Source: BOG-931 sp963781725
Lineage (GTDB): Bacteria; Pseudomonadota; Alphaproteobacteria; Rhizobiales; Xanthobacteraceae
Assembly: GCA_963781725.1 (NCBI GenBank)
Contig: CAWAGV010000002.1
Coordinates: 868,001 to 932,000, forward strand
Length of the DNA: 64,000 nucleotides
Reading direction: 5' to 3'
Both the position numbers and the translations under genes were made by a program. How positions within the stretch are numbered: position 1 is the first letter of the stretch; the number at the start of each line of letters is the position of its first letter. This document shows positions 55,082 through 63,873 of the stretch, in pieces. A model generated the notes under the pieces. The model did not search any database and had not been told where the DNA came from. It was given only the letters and a program-made list of their open reading frames with translations.

Positions 55082-56221
55082 ATGAACACGCCAACCAGAG
55101 TAAAGACATCGACGCGTCGCCGGTTTTTTAAAGTGGCTGCGGCTGGCGCCGCCGCCGCCACCGTCGCCGCGCCCAGCATTGCCAAGGCGCAAGGTCCGAT
55201 CAGCATGCGCTTTCAGAGCACATGGCCGACCAAGGACATTTTCCACGAATACGCACTCGATTACGCCAAGAAGGTGAACGACATGACCGGAGGCGACCTC
55301 AAGATCGAGGTTCTTCCCGCGGGCGCGGTCGTCCCGGCATTCGGGCTGCTCGATGCGGTATCGACGGGTACGCTCGATGGCGGACACGGCGTGCTTGTCT
55401 ATCACTACGGCAAGCAGCCGGCACTGGCGCTCTGGGGTTCGGGTCCGGCCTATGCGATGGACGCCAACATGCTGCTCGCCTGGCACCGCTATGGCGGCGG
55501 CAAGGAGCTCCTCGCCAAGCTGTACTCATCGATCGGCGCAAACGTAGTGTCGTTTCCCTACGGTCCGATGCCGACGCAACCGCTCGGCTGGTTCAAGAAG
55601 CCGATCACCAAGGCCGAAGACTTCCAGGGCGTGAAATTCCGCACTGTCGGGATTTCGATCGACGTGTTCACCGGCCTGGGCGCCGCGGTAAATGCGCTGC
55701 CCGGCGGCGAAATCGTCTCGGCGATGGACCGCGGCCTGCTGGACGCGGCCGAATTCAACAACGCTTCGTCCGACCGCGCTCTCGGCTTCCCGGATGTTTC
55801 CAAGGTCGCCATGCTGCAGAGCTATCATCAGAATGCCGAGCAGTTCGAGATCTTGTTCAACAAGGCGAAGTATGACGCGCTGCCCGAGAGGGTGAAGGCC
55901 ATCGTCGCCAACGCTGCCGAGGCGGCGGGTCAGGAAATGTCCTGGAAAGCGATCGACCGCTATTCCAAGGATTACGAGGAACTGCAGACCAAAGATAAGG
56001 TCAAATTCTACAAGACACCGGACTCGGTCCTGCAGAAGCAACTCGATGTCTACGACCAGGTCGTGGAGAAAAAGTCTGCGGACAATCCGTTGTTCAAGGA
56101 AATCGTCGAATTGCAGATGGCATTCGCCAAGCGTGCGACGCAGTGGGAGCAGGACACCGTCGTGAGCCGGCGCATGGCCTACAACCACTATTTCGGCCCG
56201 AACGCGAAAAGGAAAATCTGA
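55082..56221 (+). CDS. dctP: TRAP transporter substrate-binding protein (DctP family)
   Basis: A 379-residue periplasmic receptor. The Tat signal is TRRRFFKVAAAGAAAATVAA. The DctP fold is shown by ISMRFQSTWPTKDIFHEYAL, VKFRTVGISIDVFTGLGAAV and MDRGLLDAAEFNNASSDRAL. This form, with a WGSGPAYAM segment, resembles the alpha-keto-acid/TakP group. The ligand is unknown. It is the first gene of dctPQM. Confidence 0.93.
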   Translation: MNTPTRVKTSTRRRFFKVAAAGAAAATVAAPSIAKAQGPISMRFQSTWPTKDIFHEYALDYAKKVNDMTGGDLKIEVLPAGAVVPAFGLLDAVSTGTLDGGHGVLVYHYGKQPALALWGSGPAYAMDANMLLAWHRYGGGKELLAKLYSSIGANVVSFPYGPMPTQPLGWFKKPITKAEDFQGVKFRTVGISIDVFTGLGAAVNALPGGEIVSAMDRGLLDAAEFNNASSDRALGFPDVSKVAMLQSYHQNAEQFEILFNKAKYDALPERVKAIVANAAEAAGQEMSWKAIDRYSKDYEELQTKDKVKFYKTPDSVLQKQLDVYDQVVEKKSADNPLFKEIVELQMAFAKRATQWEQDTVVSRRMAYNHYFGPNAKRKI

Positions 56222-56242
56222 TCCTCCACCCAAGTCGTTGAC

Positions 56243-56274
56243 GCATCATCCGGGACAGCGATCCCGGATGATGC
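56243..56274 (+). promoter_or_regulatory. 13-bp hairpin between dctP and dctQ
   Basis: GCATCATCCGGGA, loop CAGCGA, TCCCGGATGATGC: a perfect 13-bp stem without a T-tract. In transport operons such hairpins stabilise the receptor mRNA or reduce read-through, so more receptor than permease is made. It may also be a member of a dispersed palindrome family. Confidence 0.6.
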
Positions 56275-56331
56275 GGGCTTGGCATCCACTTGCGTAGTGT
56301 ACGAATCGCCGTTCACACGGTTGCAACGCAC

Positions 56332-56997
56332 ATGAACGCGCAGCGCTTTTTGTATGCGATCGACGGCATCAGCACATGGACCGGCAAGGCTGCCGCATGG
56401 CTGATCATGGGGCTGATGGCCCTCGTTTGCGTCGAGGTCTTCAAGCGCTACATCATGAACATGCCGACGGCGTGGATCTTCGACGCCTCGAACATGCTGT
56501 ATGGCAGCGCGTTCATGCTTTGCGGCGCCTACACGCTTGCGCAGAACGGCCACGTCCGCGGCGATTTTCTCTACAGTTCGATGCGGCCGCGGCTGCAGGC
56601 GGGCCTCGATCTCGCGCTCTACATTCTGTTTTTTCTTCCCGGCATTGCCGCCTTGATTTACGCGGGGTTCGGCTATGCCGCCGATTCCTGGCACATCAAC
56701 GAGCATTCGAACGTCACCGCTGACGGTCCGCCGGTTTATCATTTCAAAGCGATGATCCCGCTGGCCGGTGCGCTGGTGATGCTGCAGGGCCTCGCCGAGA
56801 TCGCGCGTTGCGTCGTGTGCCTGCAAACGGGTGCGTGGCCCGGCCGGCTGAAGGACGTCGCTGAGATTGACATCGTCGAGGAACAGCTTGCGCACAGCGA
56901 ATATGTCGACGAGGCCTCGCGCAAGATAGCCATCGAGCGCGCGCAGAAGATCGACGACAGCGCGCGGCAGCGCGGCATGGGCGGAGATGTCATTTGA
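56332..56997 (+). CDS. dctQ: TRAP transporter small permease (DctQ family)
   Basis: A 221-residue membrane protein with four helices, including TGKAAAWLIMGLMALVCVEV and MLYGSAFMLCGAYTLAQNGH. VRGDFLYSSMRPR is typical of DctQ. A charged C-terminal tail with DEASRKIAIERAQKIDDS is longer than usual. Its stop overlaps the dctM TTG start. Confidence 0.92.
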   Translation: MNAQRFLYAIDGISTWTGKAAAWLIMGLMALVCVEVFKRYIMNMPTAWIFDASNMLYGSAFMLCGAYTLAQNGHVRGDFLYSSMRPRLQAGLDLALYILFFLPGIAALIYAGFGYAADSWHINEHSNVTADGPPVYHFKAMIPLAGALVMLQGLAEIARCVVCLQTGAWPGRLKDVAEIDIVEEQLAHSEYVDEASRKIAIERAQKIDDSARQRGMGGDVI

Positions 56998-58868
56998 GCG
57001 ATCCGGCATTGGGCCTTTTGATGCTCGGGCTCATCGTGGTCGTGATCATGATGGGCTTCCCGACGGCCTTCACGCTGATGGGCCTGGGAATGTTTTTCGG
57101 CTTTTTTGCCTACCACCGGACCGGTCAGGCCTGGAGCGACAACCACATTTTCGATCTCATGGTCCAGCGCACCTATGGCGCGATGACCAACGACGTTCTG
57201 ATCTCCATCCCGCTCTTCGTGCTGATGGGATACGTGATGGAGCGCGGCGCGCTGGTGGACAAGATGTTCTACAGTATCCAGCTCGCGTTCCGGCGCGTTC
57301 CGGCATCGCTGGCGGTTGCGACGCTCATTGTCTGCACATTCTGGGGCATCGCCAGCGGCCTGGTCGGTGCGGTCGTGGTGTTGATGGGGGTGATCGCATT
57401 CAATCCGATGCTGAAGGCGGGGTACGATGTGCGCCTTGCCTCCGGGGTGATCACGGCCGGCGGCACGCTCGGTATTCTCATTCCTCCATCGGTGATGATC
57501 ATCGTCTATGCGGCGGTCGCGGGGCAGTCGGTGGTCAAGCTTTACGCGGCGGCGATGTTTCCGGGCTTCTTCCTGGCCTTTCTGTATCTCGTCTACATTG
57601 TCGGCTGGGCGTTCCTGAATCCGAAGATCGCGCCGAAGCTTTCGGCGAGCGAGACGCGCGTTCCGGTAAGGCCCTGGGTCGCCAAGCTGCAAAAGGGCTA
57701 TTCGCGCAAGATGCTGCCCGCTCTCGCGGCCGCCGCCGTCGCCCCGGCAAAGGCGCTGCGTATCACGGTCGACGGCGTGCGGCTGCGTTACGGGACCTTG
57801 CTCAAGAATCTTGGATTTGCGCTGGTTCCCCTGGCGCTGGCGCTGGTCACCGTGGGGGGCACGTGGTGGTACGTCGTCATTCATCAGCAGCCGGATCTGC
57901 CGCAGACCATCGCAGAACGGGTGCAGCCAACCGGCGGGCTGCCGGCGGCGGGCGCCGTACCGGCGGAAGAGCAGCTCCAGGAACTCGGCGGCGCGGCCCG
58001 GCCATCCGGCGCAACCGCAACAGAAGGCGGGCCCGAAGCGCTGCAACAAATGGGCAATGCGGAATTGCGCGGGCAGATCGCGGCCACGCCTGCGGAATCC
58101 GGTCCGTCGCCTGAATTCTACGCCTATTTTGCGGGCGCGGTGGCCGTCCTCGCGCTCATGCTCCTCTATTACTATTGGCGGATGGAGGCCGAGCAGTTCG
58201 AAGTGTTGCGGTTGCTGGTTTCTTCGGTAATGCCGCTCGGAATCCTGACGGTCGTCGTGCTAGCCGTGATTTTGCTCGGCATTACCACCGCAACGGAATC
58301 CGCGGCAGTCGGGGCCGCCGGCGCGTTCCTGCTGGCGTTCCAGGCGCGGACGCTCGACTGGAAGCGCACCAAGGAAGCGGTGTTCCTGACCGCGAAGACC
58401 ACGTCGATGGTGTGCTGGCTGTTCGTCGGCTCGGCATTGTTCTCGGCGGTGTTCGCGATCCTGGGCGGTCAGGCGCTGCTCGAACGCTGGGTGCTATCGC
58501 TCCAGCTGACGCCGATGCAGTTCATGATCGTGTCGCAGGCGATCATCTTCCTCCTCGGCTGGCCGCTCGAATGGACCGAGATTATCGTTATTTTCGTGCC
58601 GATTTTTCTGCCCATGCTGAAGCACTTCGACATCGACCCGGTGCTGTGGGGCGTTCTGGTCTTCGTCAATCTGCAGGCCGCGTTCCTGTCGCCGCCGGTG
58701 GCGATGTCGGCGTTCTATCTGAAGGGCGTTGCTCCGCCGCATGTGAGCCTGAACCAGATATTCTCCGGCATGATGCCTTATATGCTGATCGTCATTCTCT
58801 GCATGGTGTTCATGTATCTGTGGCCCGGCATGACGCTCTGGCTGCCGAACTATCTTTACGGCAGTTGA
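56994..58868 (+). CDS. dctM: TRAP transporter large permease (DctM family, enlarged, TTG start)
   Basis: A 624-residue permease; the usual DctM has about 430. Standard elements are GLLMLGLIVVVIMMGFPTAF, LISIPLFVLMGYVMERGALV and TAGGTLGILIPPSVMIIVYA in the first 200 residues, then LLGWPLEWTEIIVIFVPIFL and FLSPPVAMSAFYLKGVAPPH at the end. Between them, about residues 220-410, lies an insert with two extra helices and a polar Ala/Gly/Glu/Pro-rich loop. The TTG at 56994 overlaps the dctQ stop. Confidence 0.92.
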   Translation: MSDPALGLLMLGLIVVVIMMGFPTAFTLMGLGMFFGFFAYHRTGQAWSDNHIFDLMVQRTYGAMTNDVLISIPLFVLMGYVMERGALVDKMFYSIQLAFRRVPASLAVATLIVCTFWGIASGLVGAVVVLMGVIAFNPMLKAGYDVRLASGVITAGGTLGILIPPSVMIIVYAAVAGQSVVKLYAAAMFPGFFLAFLYLVYIVGWAFLNPKIAPKLSASETRVPVRPWVAKLQKGYSRKMLPALAAAAVAPAKALRITVDGVRLRYGTLLKNLGFALVPLALALVTVGGTWWYVVIHQQPDLPQTIAERVQPTGGLPAAGAVPAEEQLQELGGAARPSGATATEGGPEALQQMGNAELRGQIAATPAESGPSPEFYAYFAGAVAVLALMLLYYYWRMEAEQFEVLRLLVSSVMPLGILTVVVLAVILLGITTATESAAVGAAGAFLLAFQARTLDWKRTKEAVFLTAKTTSMVCWLFVGSALFSAVFAILGGQALLERWVLSLQLTPMQFMIVSQAIIFLLGWPLEWTEIIVIFVPIFLPMLKHFDIDPVLWGVLVFVNLQAAFLSPPVAMSAFYLKGVAPPHVSLNQIFSGMMPYMLIVILCMVFMYLWPGMTLWLPNYLYGS

Positions 58869-58943
58869 CGCGATCGAAGGCACCGCAGGGCGCACGACAG
58901 TGGGCGATCCGATAGCCACCCGGCGTGACCAAGACGCTGGCGC

Positions 58944-59636
58944 CTACTCCGCCGCGATCGCCGCCTCGGCAATGAACTGCGACGCAAAGACCTTGCGGTT
59001 CTTGAGGTTCGCCCGGTACATCGCCTCGAATTCGCTTTCGGGGAATGAATGCGTCGACGGCCGTTTCATCAGCGTCTCGGCCCAGGCTTTCAACCGCGGG
59101 AATTTTTCGATTGTACCGAGCGGCTTGACCCGGTCGAGAAAGTAATAGCGTTGCAGGAACGGTGCGTAAGAGGCGTCCACCAATGAGTATTTCGCGCCGT
59201 TGAAGAACGGCCCGGTGTTCTGCTTTTGCAGCGCCTGTTCCAGACGCTCGAAGGCGCCGGGGATCTTGCCCGCCGCCTTTTTATATTCCGCTTCGTCTTC
59301 GGCGTAACCGGTCGCGGTCACCGCGCTGGCGAACGTCGGGACGTAATCGGTCCAGGCGCGGTTGATCGCGCGCAGCACCGAATCCTCCGGGTGCAGGCGC
59401 GGCGCGATGGTTTCATCGAGATATTCGGCGATGGCATTCGACTCGAACAGCGAGACTTTCTCGTCGATGCTCAGCACCGGCACCTTCTTGTGCGGCGAGA
59501 TCCCGAGAAACCAGTCCGGACGGTTGTCCTTGTCGATGTGGCGGAATTCGAACGGCGTGTTCTTTTCACGCAACACGATCGCCGCGCGCTGCACCCACGG
59601 GCAGGTCTTGAAGCTCACCAGAAGATATTTGGTCAT
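58944..59636 (-). CDS. Glutathione S-transferase family protein
   Basis: A 230-residue protein with a thioredoxin-like N-domain: KTCPWVQRAAIVLREKNTPF (possible catalytic Cys), the cis-Pro in HKKVPVLSI and the glutathione-binding ESNAIAEYLDE. The C-domain is all-helical. The CPWxQR form suggests an omega-like, Cys-type enzyme. The uninterrupted TCGACTCG at 59438-59445 lies inside this intact gene, in contrast with the broken genes. Confidence 0.93.
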   Translation of the reverse strand: MTKYLLVSFKTCPWVQRAAIVLREKNTPFEFRHIDKDNRPDWFLGISPHKKVPVLSIDEKVSLFESNAIAEYLDETIAPRLHPEDSVLRAINRAWTDYVPTFASAVTATGYAEDEAEYKKAAGKIPGAFERLEQALQKQNTGPFFNGAKYSLVDASYAPFLQRYYFLDRVKPLGTIEKFPRLKAWAETLMKRPSTHSFPESEFEAMYRANLKNRKVFASQFIAEAAIAAE

Positions 59637-59740
59637 GTTGTCCTCGCCGATAACACCGGGTTCTTGGTTACGTTCTTGGCCACGAATTTATCGCATCGCA
59701 GCCGCCGAGAAAATGCCCTGACGCGCGAAACAGCCCGCGC

Positions 59741-61183
59741 TCACCGCTCGTTGCGCATGATGCTGGGCGCGCCGGATATCGGCCGTTCGCCCCGCGACGG
59801 CTTGGCTTTGCGTTTGGTTTCCGGCGCTGCTGGCGCCGCGGGCTGCGGCGCTTGCGCCGGCGGCGGGCCGAGCTTGGCGAGCACCGCGTTGGCAACGCGC
59901 TCGCCGGAATCCCAAGCGCCGCCGACCGTGCCCCACAATGTTTCGTGCGCCGCTTCGCCGGCGAACCACAGCGCGTCGGCGACCGGCGCCATCAATATCT
60001 GGCGCGAGACCTGGCCGCCCGGCACCGACGCCGACATCGCGCCAAGCGTCCAGGGGTCGTTGGCCCAGCGCGTGACCGCGCTGCGCCCGATCGATTTCTT
60101 GACGTCGCTGCCGTAGAGGCCGGCGAGCCAATCGGACGCGAAGCCCACCATCGCGGCTTCGCCTTTCGCGGCGAGGTCGCGGCCGAACCCGCCGGCGACA
60201 TCGATCATGCACAGCGGCGTGCCGGACACGTTCGCCAGCATCGCGGCGGTGTGGGTGTCGGAGGATTTTTCGAACACCAGGTCGTCGCTCTCAAGCCCGA
60301 GCGGATTGCCGTTCAGTTCCAGCACGACGTGATCGTAGCTGCCGAGCGACAGCCGAGAGAACGCATCGATATTGCGATGGGGCAGATCCGGCAAGAATTG
60401 AATCTTGCCGGCGGCAATCACATTGGTCGATACCGTGACGATCGCGGCGCGGGCATTCAGCGTGCCTTTCGCGGTCTCCACCGTGACGCCGCGCCGGTAG
60501 TCGATCGATTTCACCGGTGTCGACAACTGGACCTGAAGACCCTCGGCCATCGCGGCGACCAGCGCGCCAAGGCCCTGGCGGCAAAACATCGCCGCGGTGC
60601 GCTGGGCGCCTTTCGACAGGTCGAGGCAGGACACCTGCGCCAGATCCTTGCCGCATCCGTAGGGGCCGAGCATGAATTCGACGGTGGCGCGCCAGTCGCC
60701 GAGATCGGCGGGCATCACCTGCTCGCACGGGAGGTCGGCCTTGCGCGCCGCATCGTTGATCGCCCGCGTCGCCTTCACTTCGGCGGACAGGAAATCTTCC
60801 ATCTCGCCTTCGCGGGCAAAGCGCCGGCCGATCCTGATCTTCTGGCTGGTCGGGGCCTGATAGATCTTGAGACCGCTGCGTGGCGGCAGCTTGATCAGCG
60901 GATTGACGTCGGGCGTGTAGATCCAGTGCGCGCCGCGATCGAACGGCACACCGAATGTCGTGGTGTCGGTGACGCAGCGGCCGCCGACATGATCCGACGC
61001 CTCCAGCAGCACATAGCGCCGGCCTGCTGCCGCGATCTTGCGCGCCGCAGCGATACCGGCAGCGCCGGCGCCGACGATGACGACGTCGAGAGGGCCCGTA
61101 GCCGGCGGCGTCGCCGCCATGGCCGGACGCGCGGCGACCGCAGCCGCAGCGGCGAGGAACGATCGTCGGCTTAATCGCGGCAT
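59741..61183 (-). CDS. Tat-exported flavin amine oxidase
   Basis: A 480-residue FAD enzyme. The Tat signal is LSRRSFLAAAAAVAARPAMA. The FAD-binding motif is VVIVGAGAAGIAAARKIAAA, then YVLLEASDHVGGRC, and the C-terminal flavin motif is ALWFAGEAAHETLWGTVGGA. It belongs to the monoamine oxidase-like group and should act in the periplasm on an amine. A basic, Pro/Ala-rich tail follows the domain. The ATG at 61183 is the start that places the signal at the N-terminus. Confidence 0.9.
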   Translation of the reverse strand: MPRLSRRSFLAAAAAVAARPAMAATPPATGPLDVVIVGAGAAGIAAARKIAAAGRRYVLLEASDHVGGRCVTDTTTFGVPFDRGAHWIYTPDVNPLIKLPPRSGLKIYQAPTSQKIRIGRRFAREGEMEDFLSAEVKATRAINDAARKADLPCEQVMPADLGDWRATVEFMLGPYGCGKDLAQVSCLDLSKGAQRTAAMFCRQGLGALVAAMAEGLQVQLSTPVKSIDYRRGVTVETAKGTLNARAAIVTVSTNVIAAGKIQFLPDLPHRNIDAFSRLSLGSYDHVVLELNGNPLGLESDDLVFEKSSDTHTAAMLANVSGTPLCMIDVAGGFGRDLAAKGEAAMVGFASDWLAGLYGSDVKKSIGRSAVTRWANDPWTLGAMSASVPGGQVSRQILMAPVADALWFAGEAAHETLWGTVGGAWDSGERVANAVLAKLGPPPAQAPQPAAPAAPETKRKAKPSRGERPISGAPSIMRNER

Positions 61184-61289
61184 GGTTTCCAGAAGATTTC
61201 TTATGCAACGCACATTGCACGAATGACGCGGTTTTCGCAAACACCACGCTTAAATTTCAGTAATCGCGCGGATTTGCGTGTGAACTAAA

Positions 61290-62153
61290 ATGCAACGGAC
61301 TTCTCCTAAAATGCCTTTCAATCAAGACGCGGCGAAACCGCGCAACGGGGACTGGGAGATCCCAATGGGCATGATGCTCGAAGGCGCCGGACGCTTGATC
61401 GCTCGATTTCTGCAAAGGCCGGTGCGTGGCTATGAGCCGTTCACGCCGAGCGATCCGGACGCTTTGCGTCAATCGCTCGAGCCCGGCGACGTGCTGCTCG
61501 TCGAGGGCAACAATCACATTTCCGGCGTCATCAAATATCTGACGCAATCGACCTGGTCGCATTCCGCGCTTTATGTCGGCCCGATCGAAGGCCGCGTCAC
61601 CGCGGACGGCGAACCGCATGTGCTGATCGAAGCCAATGTCGGCGAAGGCGTCGTCAGCGCGCCGCTGTCGAAATATTTCCGTTTTCACACGCGCATCTGC
61701 CGCCCGGTCGGCCTGACCGTGGAAGACTGCGTCACGGTCTGCGCTTATGCCCGCAACCGCGTCGGCTATGCCTACGACCTGAAAAACATCGTCGATCTGA
61801 TGCGCTATCTGCTGCCGATGCCGGTGCCGATGCGCTGGCGCCGCCGCATGATCGCGCTCGGTTCCGGCGACCCGTCGCGGCTGATCTGCTCCGCGCTGAT
61901 CGCCGATGCATTTACCGCGGTGCGCTATCCGATCCTGCCGAAGATCACGGTGGCGCGCAGCATGCAGGCGCTCGAGCAGATTCTCGAAATCCGCCACTCG
62001 TCGCTGTACTGCCCGCGCGATTTCGACATCTCGCCTTATTTCAACGTCGTCAAGCCGACGGTTCGCCAGGGCTTCAACTACAAGTCCCTGCATTGGGCCG
62101 ACCGCGCGCCGGCGCCGGCCATCGAGCAGCCGGCCGAAACCGTCGCCGCCTGA
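61290..62153 (+). CDS. YiiX/YebB-like NlpC/P60-family cysteine hydrolase
   Basis: A 287-residue protein with a circularly permuted papain-like fold. Probable active-site residues are His in QSTWSHSALYVG (near residue 91), Glu in VLIEANVGEGV and Cys in SRLICSALIADAF (near residue 199). It has no signal peptide. Such proteins cleave peptide or amide bonds or act on lipids; the substrate is unknown. It is divergent from the amine oxidase. Confidence 0.85.
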   Translation: MQRTSPKMPFNQDAAKPRNGDWEIPMGMMLEGAGRLIARFLQRPVRGYEPFTPSDPDALRQSLEPGDVLLVEGNNHISGVIKYLTQSTWSHSALYVGPIEGRVTADGEPHVLIEANVGEGVVSAPLSKYFRFHTRICRPVGLTVEDCVTVCAYARNRVGYAYDLKNIVDLMRYLLPMPVPMRWRRRMIALGSGDPSRLICSALIADAFTAVRYPILPKITVARSMQALEQILEIRHSSLYCPRDFDISPYFNVVKPTVRQGFNYKSLHWADRAPAPAIEQPAETVAA

Positions 62154-62285
62154 TCCTGAAATTCTCCTGACCCGAAATTCCGGCTTTGCCCTTTGCAGAC
62201 CGGTCCGCAGTGCCTACGTGCAGGCACTGTGACTTTGCATTCAGGGACCTGCCCCTTAGGGTCACGGGCGGGAGTAACGGAAACC

Positions 62286-63011
62286 ATGCTCGACGCCGCA
62301 ACCAACGCCATCGTCCAGATGTTCTCGGCTCCGCTGCGCGCCGTGCTGTGGCGGACGATCGGACTTTCGTTGCTGCTGATCGTCGCCGCGGGCGTCGCGC
62401 TGCAACGGCTGATCGTGCACGTCGTCGGGCTTGGCGGTGCGTCGCTTGAGACGACATTCGGCCCGCAGGCGCACGAGCCGGTCAACGTGCTCGCCTGGAT
62501 CCTGTCCTTCGCCGCCAGCTTCGGCATCGTTGCCGGCAGCATTTTCCTGATGCCGGCGGTGACCGCCATCGTCGGAAGTTTCTACGCCGACCGCATCGGC
62601 GACGCGGTGGAGCGCGAGCATTACCCCGCCGATCCTCCCGGCAAGGCGCTGCCGCTGCCGGCGGCGCTGTGGGAAGGAGTGAAGACCGCACTGCTGGCGG
62701 TCGTGATCTATCTCTGCGCAGTGCCGCTGGTGCTGATTGCCGGCTTCGGCGCGGTGATCTTCTTTCTCGCCACCGCTTACATTCTCGGCCGGGAATATTT
62801 CGAGCTCGCCGCCATGCGGTTTCACCCGCCGCCGGAGGCGAAGCTGCTGCGCAAACGCAATGCCACAACGGTCTTCATCGGCGGATTGTTGATCGCCGGC
62901 TTCGTCTCGATTCCGATCGTCAACCTGGCGACGCCACTGTTCGCGATGGCCTTCATGGTGCATTTGCAAAAACGGGCGAGCACAAAAATGCTCACCGCGC
63001 AGCGCGCCTGA
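62286..63011 (+). CDS. EI24/CysZ-like membrane protein
   Basis: A 241-residue protein with about four to six helices and the EI24-domain pattern GSFYADRIGDAVEREHYP and REYFELAAMRFHPPPEAKLL. CysZ imports sulfate in some bacteria, but many family members have unknown roles. The ATG at 62286 starts MLDAATNAIVQMFSAPLR. It lies 133 bases after the YiiX-like gene. Confidence 0.87.
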   Translation: MLDAATNAIVQMFSAPLRAVLWRTIGLSLLLIVAAGVALQRLIVHVVGLGGASLETTFGPQAHEPVNVLAWILSFAASFGIVAGSIFLMPAVTAIVGSFYADRIGDAVEREHYPADPPGKALPLPAALWEGVKTALLAVVIYLCAVPLVLIAGFGAVIFFLATAYILGREYFELAAMRFHPPPEAKLLRKRNATTVFIGGLLIAGFVSIPIVNLATPLFAMAFMVHLQKRASTKMLTAQRA

Positions 63012-63361
63012 GCGCAGTCTCGTCTGGCGCTATCGCAACGCGCGCGGATCGCGTGAAATTTTTGTGACTGCCGCATAAATTTTTCATCAGTCGATCCAGC
63101 ACCGGAAATCCCGAAAGCGCATATATCCTTCATATATTTTGTGAAGCGCCCGGATATATCCAGATATATTCCGCGTAGAATTTGCGATCACCAAGATATA
63201 TTCTTCGTATAATTTATACTGAAGTTATGGAGTCAGCGGACGTATTTACGTCTCCATCCATAGATTTCCTCTTACCGACAAATCTAAGTGGACGCTCCGG
63301 GCCGTAGCTGTCGTACCCAAATCCGGGTCCGCGCACTCAAGCCTCGGTTGGAGGAAGAATC
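63012..63361. promoter_or_regulatory. AT-rich leader region with clustered ATATAT motifs
   Basis: A 350-base gap that is strikingly AT-rich for this genome. Between 63119 and 63201, five ATATAT hexamers occur, three or four of them in an ATATAT(C/T)C form. A consensus TATAAT at 63208-63213 is a likely -10 for the small secreted protein, with a weak -35. This leaves a 5' leader of roughly 140 bases that includes a short GACGT/ACGTC hairpin. The hexamers may bind a regulator. Confidence 0.45.
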
Positions 63362-63646
63362 ATGAAAAAGCACGTTACCATCGCGGCGCTGGCGTTCGGC
63401 GCCGTTCTCGCGTCGGTTCCCGCCTTTGCTGCCGGCAGAGCCCCGAATGACGGCGGCCAGGTCGACGTGGCGGCACCGCGGTCTTCGAAGCCGATCTACA
63501 ACTCGGTGTCCGCAGCACCCGCGCACTACGGCAAAGCGCTCAACGACGGCGGCATCGTCGATACGCCGAGCGCCCCGGTGCCGAAGATCACCTGGGTGAC
63601 GAATCCGCCCCACGTCGGTCGCGGTCTCAACGACGGCGGCTTCTAA
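63362..63646 (+). CDS. Small secreted protein with three NDGG repeats
   Basis: A 94-residue protein. The signal peptide core is IAALAFGAVLASVPAFA, cut before AGRAPNDGG. The mature 70 residues contain three copies of a G(R/K)xxNDGG unit: GRAPNDGGQVD, GKALNDGGIVD and GRGLNDGGF, the last at the very C-terminus. There are no cysteines. GGAGG precedes the ATG. It resembles unnamed small periplasmic proteins of Bradyrhizobium-type bacteria; the function is unknown. A very strong terminator follows, as for a highly expressed gene. Confidence 0.8.
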   Translation: MKKHVTIAALAFGAVLASVPAFAAGRAPNDGGQVDVAAPRSSKPIYNSVSAAPAHYGKALNDGGIVDTPSAPVPKITWVTNPPHVGRGLNDGGF

Positions 63647-63677
63647 GCATCACGATCGTTTCGCGTCCTCGGACGCC

Positions 63678-63716
63678 CAGCGCGCCGCGGCAGTTCCGCG
63701 GCGCGCTGTTATTTTT
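63678..63716 (+). terminator. Strong intrinsic terminator
   Basis: CAGCGCGCCGCGG, loop CAGTT, CCGCGGCGCGCTG: a 13-bp perfect stem, followed by TTATTTTT. It lies 31 bases after the NDGG gene. Confidence 0.93.
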
Positions 63717-63873
63717 ACGATCCGCGAGACCCAGCCGCGCGAGGCCTTGACTTCCGTTCCGGCGCGGAACAGTTTTTAATTGTCGGGTTTGATCGCAGTC
63801 GCCCGGATTTCCTGGAAGGCATTTCGCCCAAGCACTGCACTTTGCCCGCACCGCGGGCGAAAGCTGTGGCGAA

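Noticed and set aside
56739..58049. A 436-codon minus-strand frame opposite dctQ/dctM
   Set aside because: It overlaps two clear membrane-protein genes and is highly charged with no recognisable domain.
59852..61174. A 440-codon plus-strand frame opposite the amine oxidase
   Set aside because: The minus strand has a Tat signal and FAD motifs; this frame has none and is an Arg/His-rich complement.
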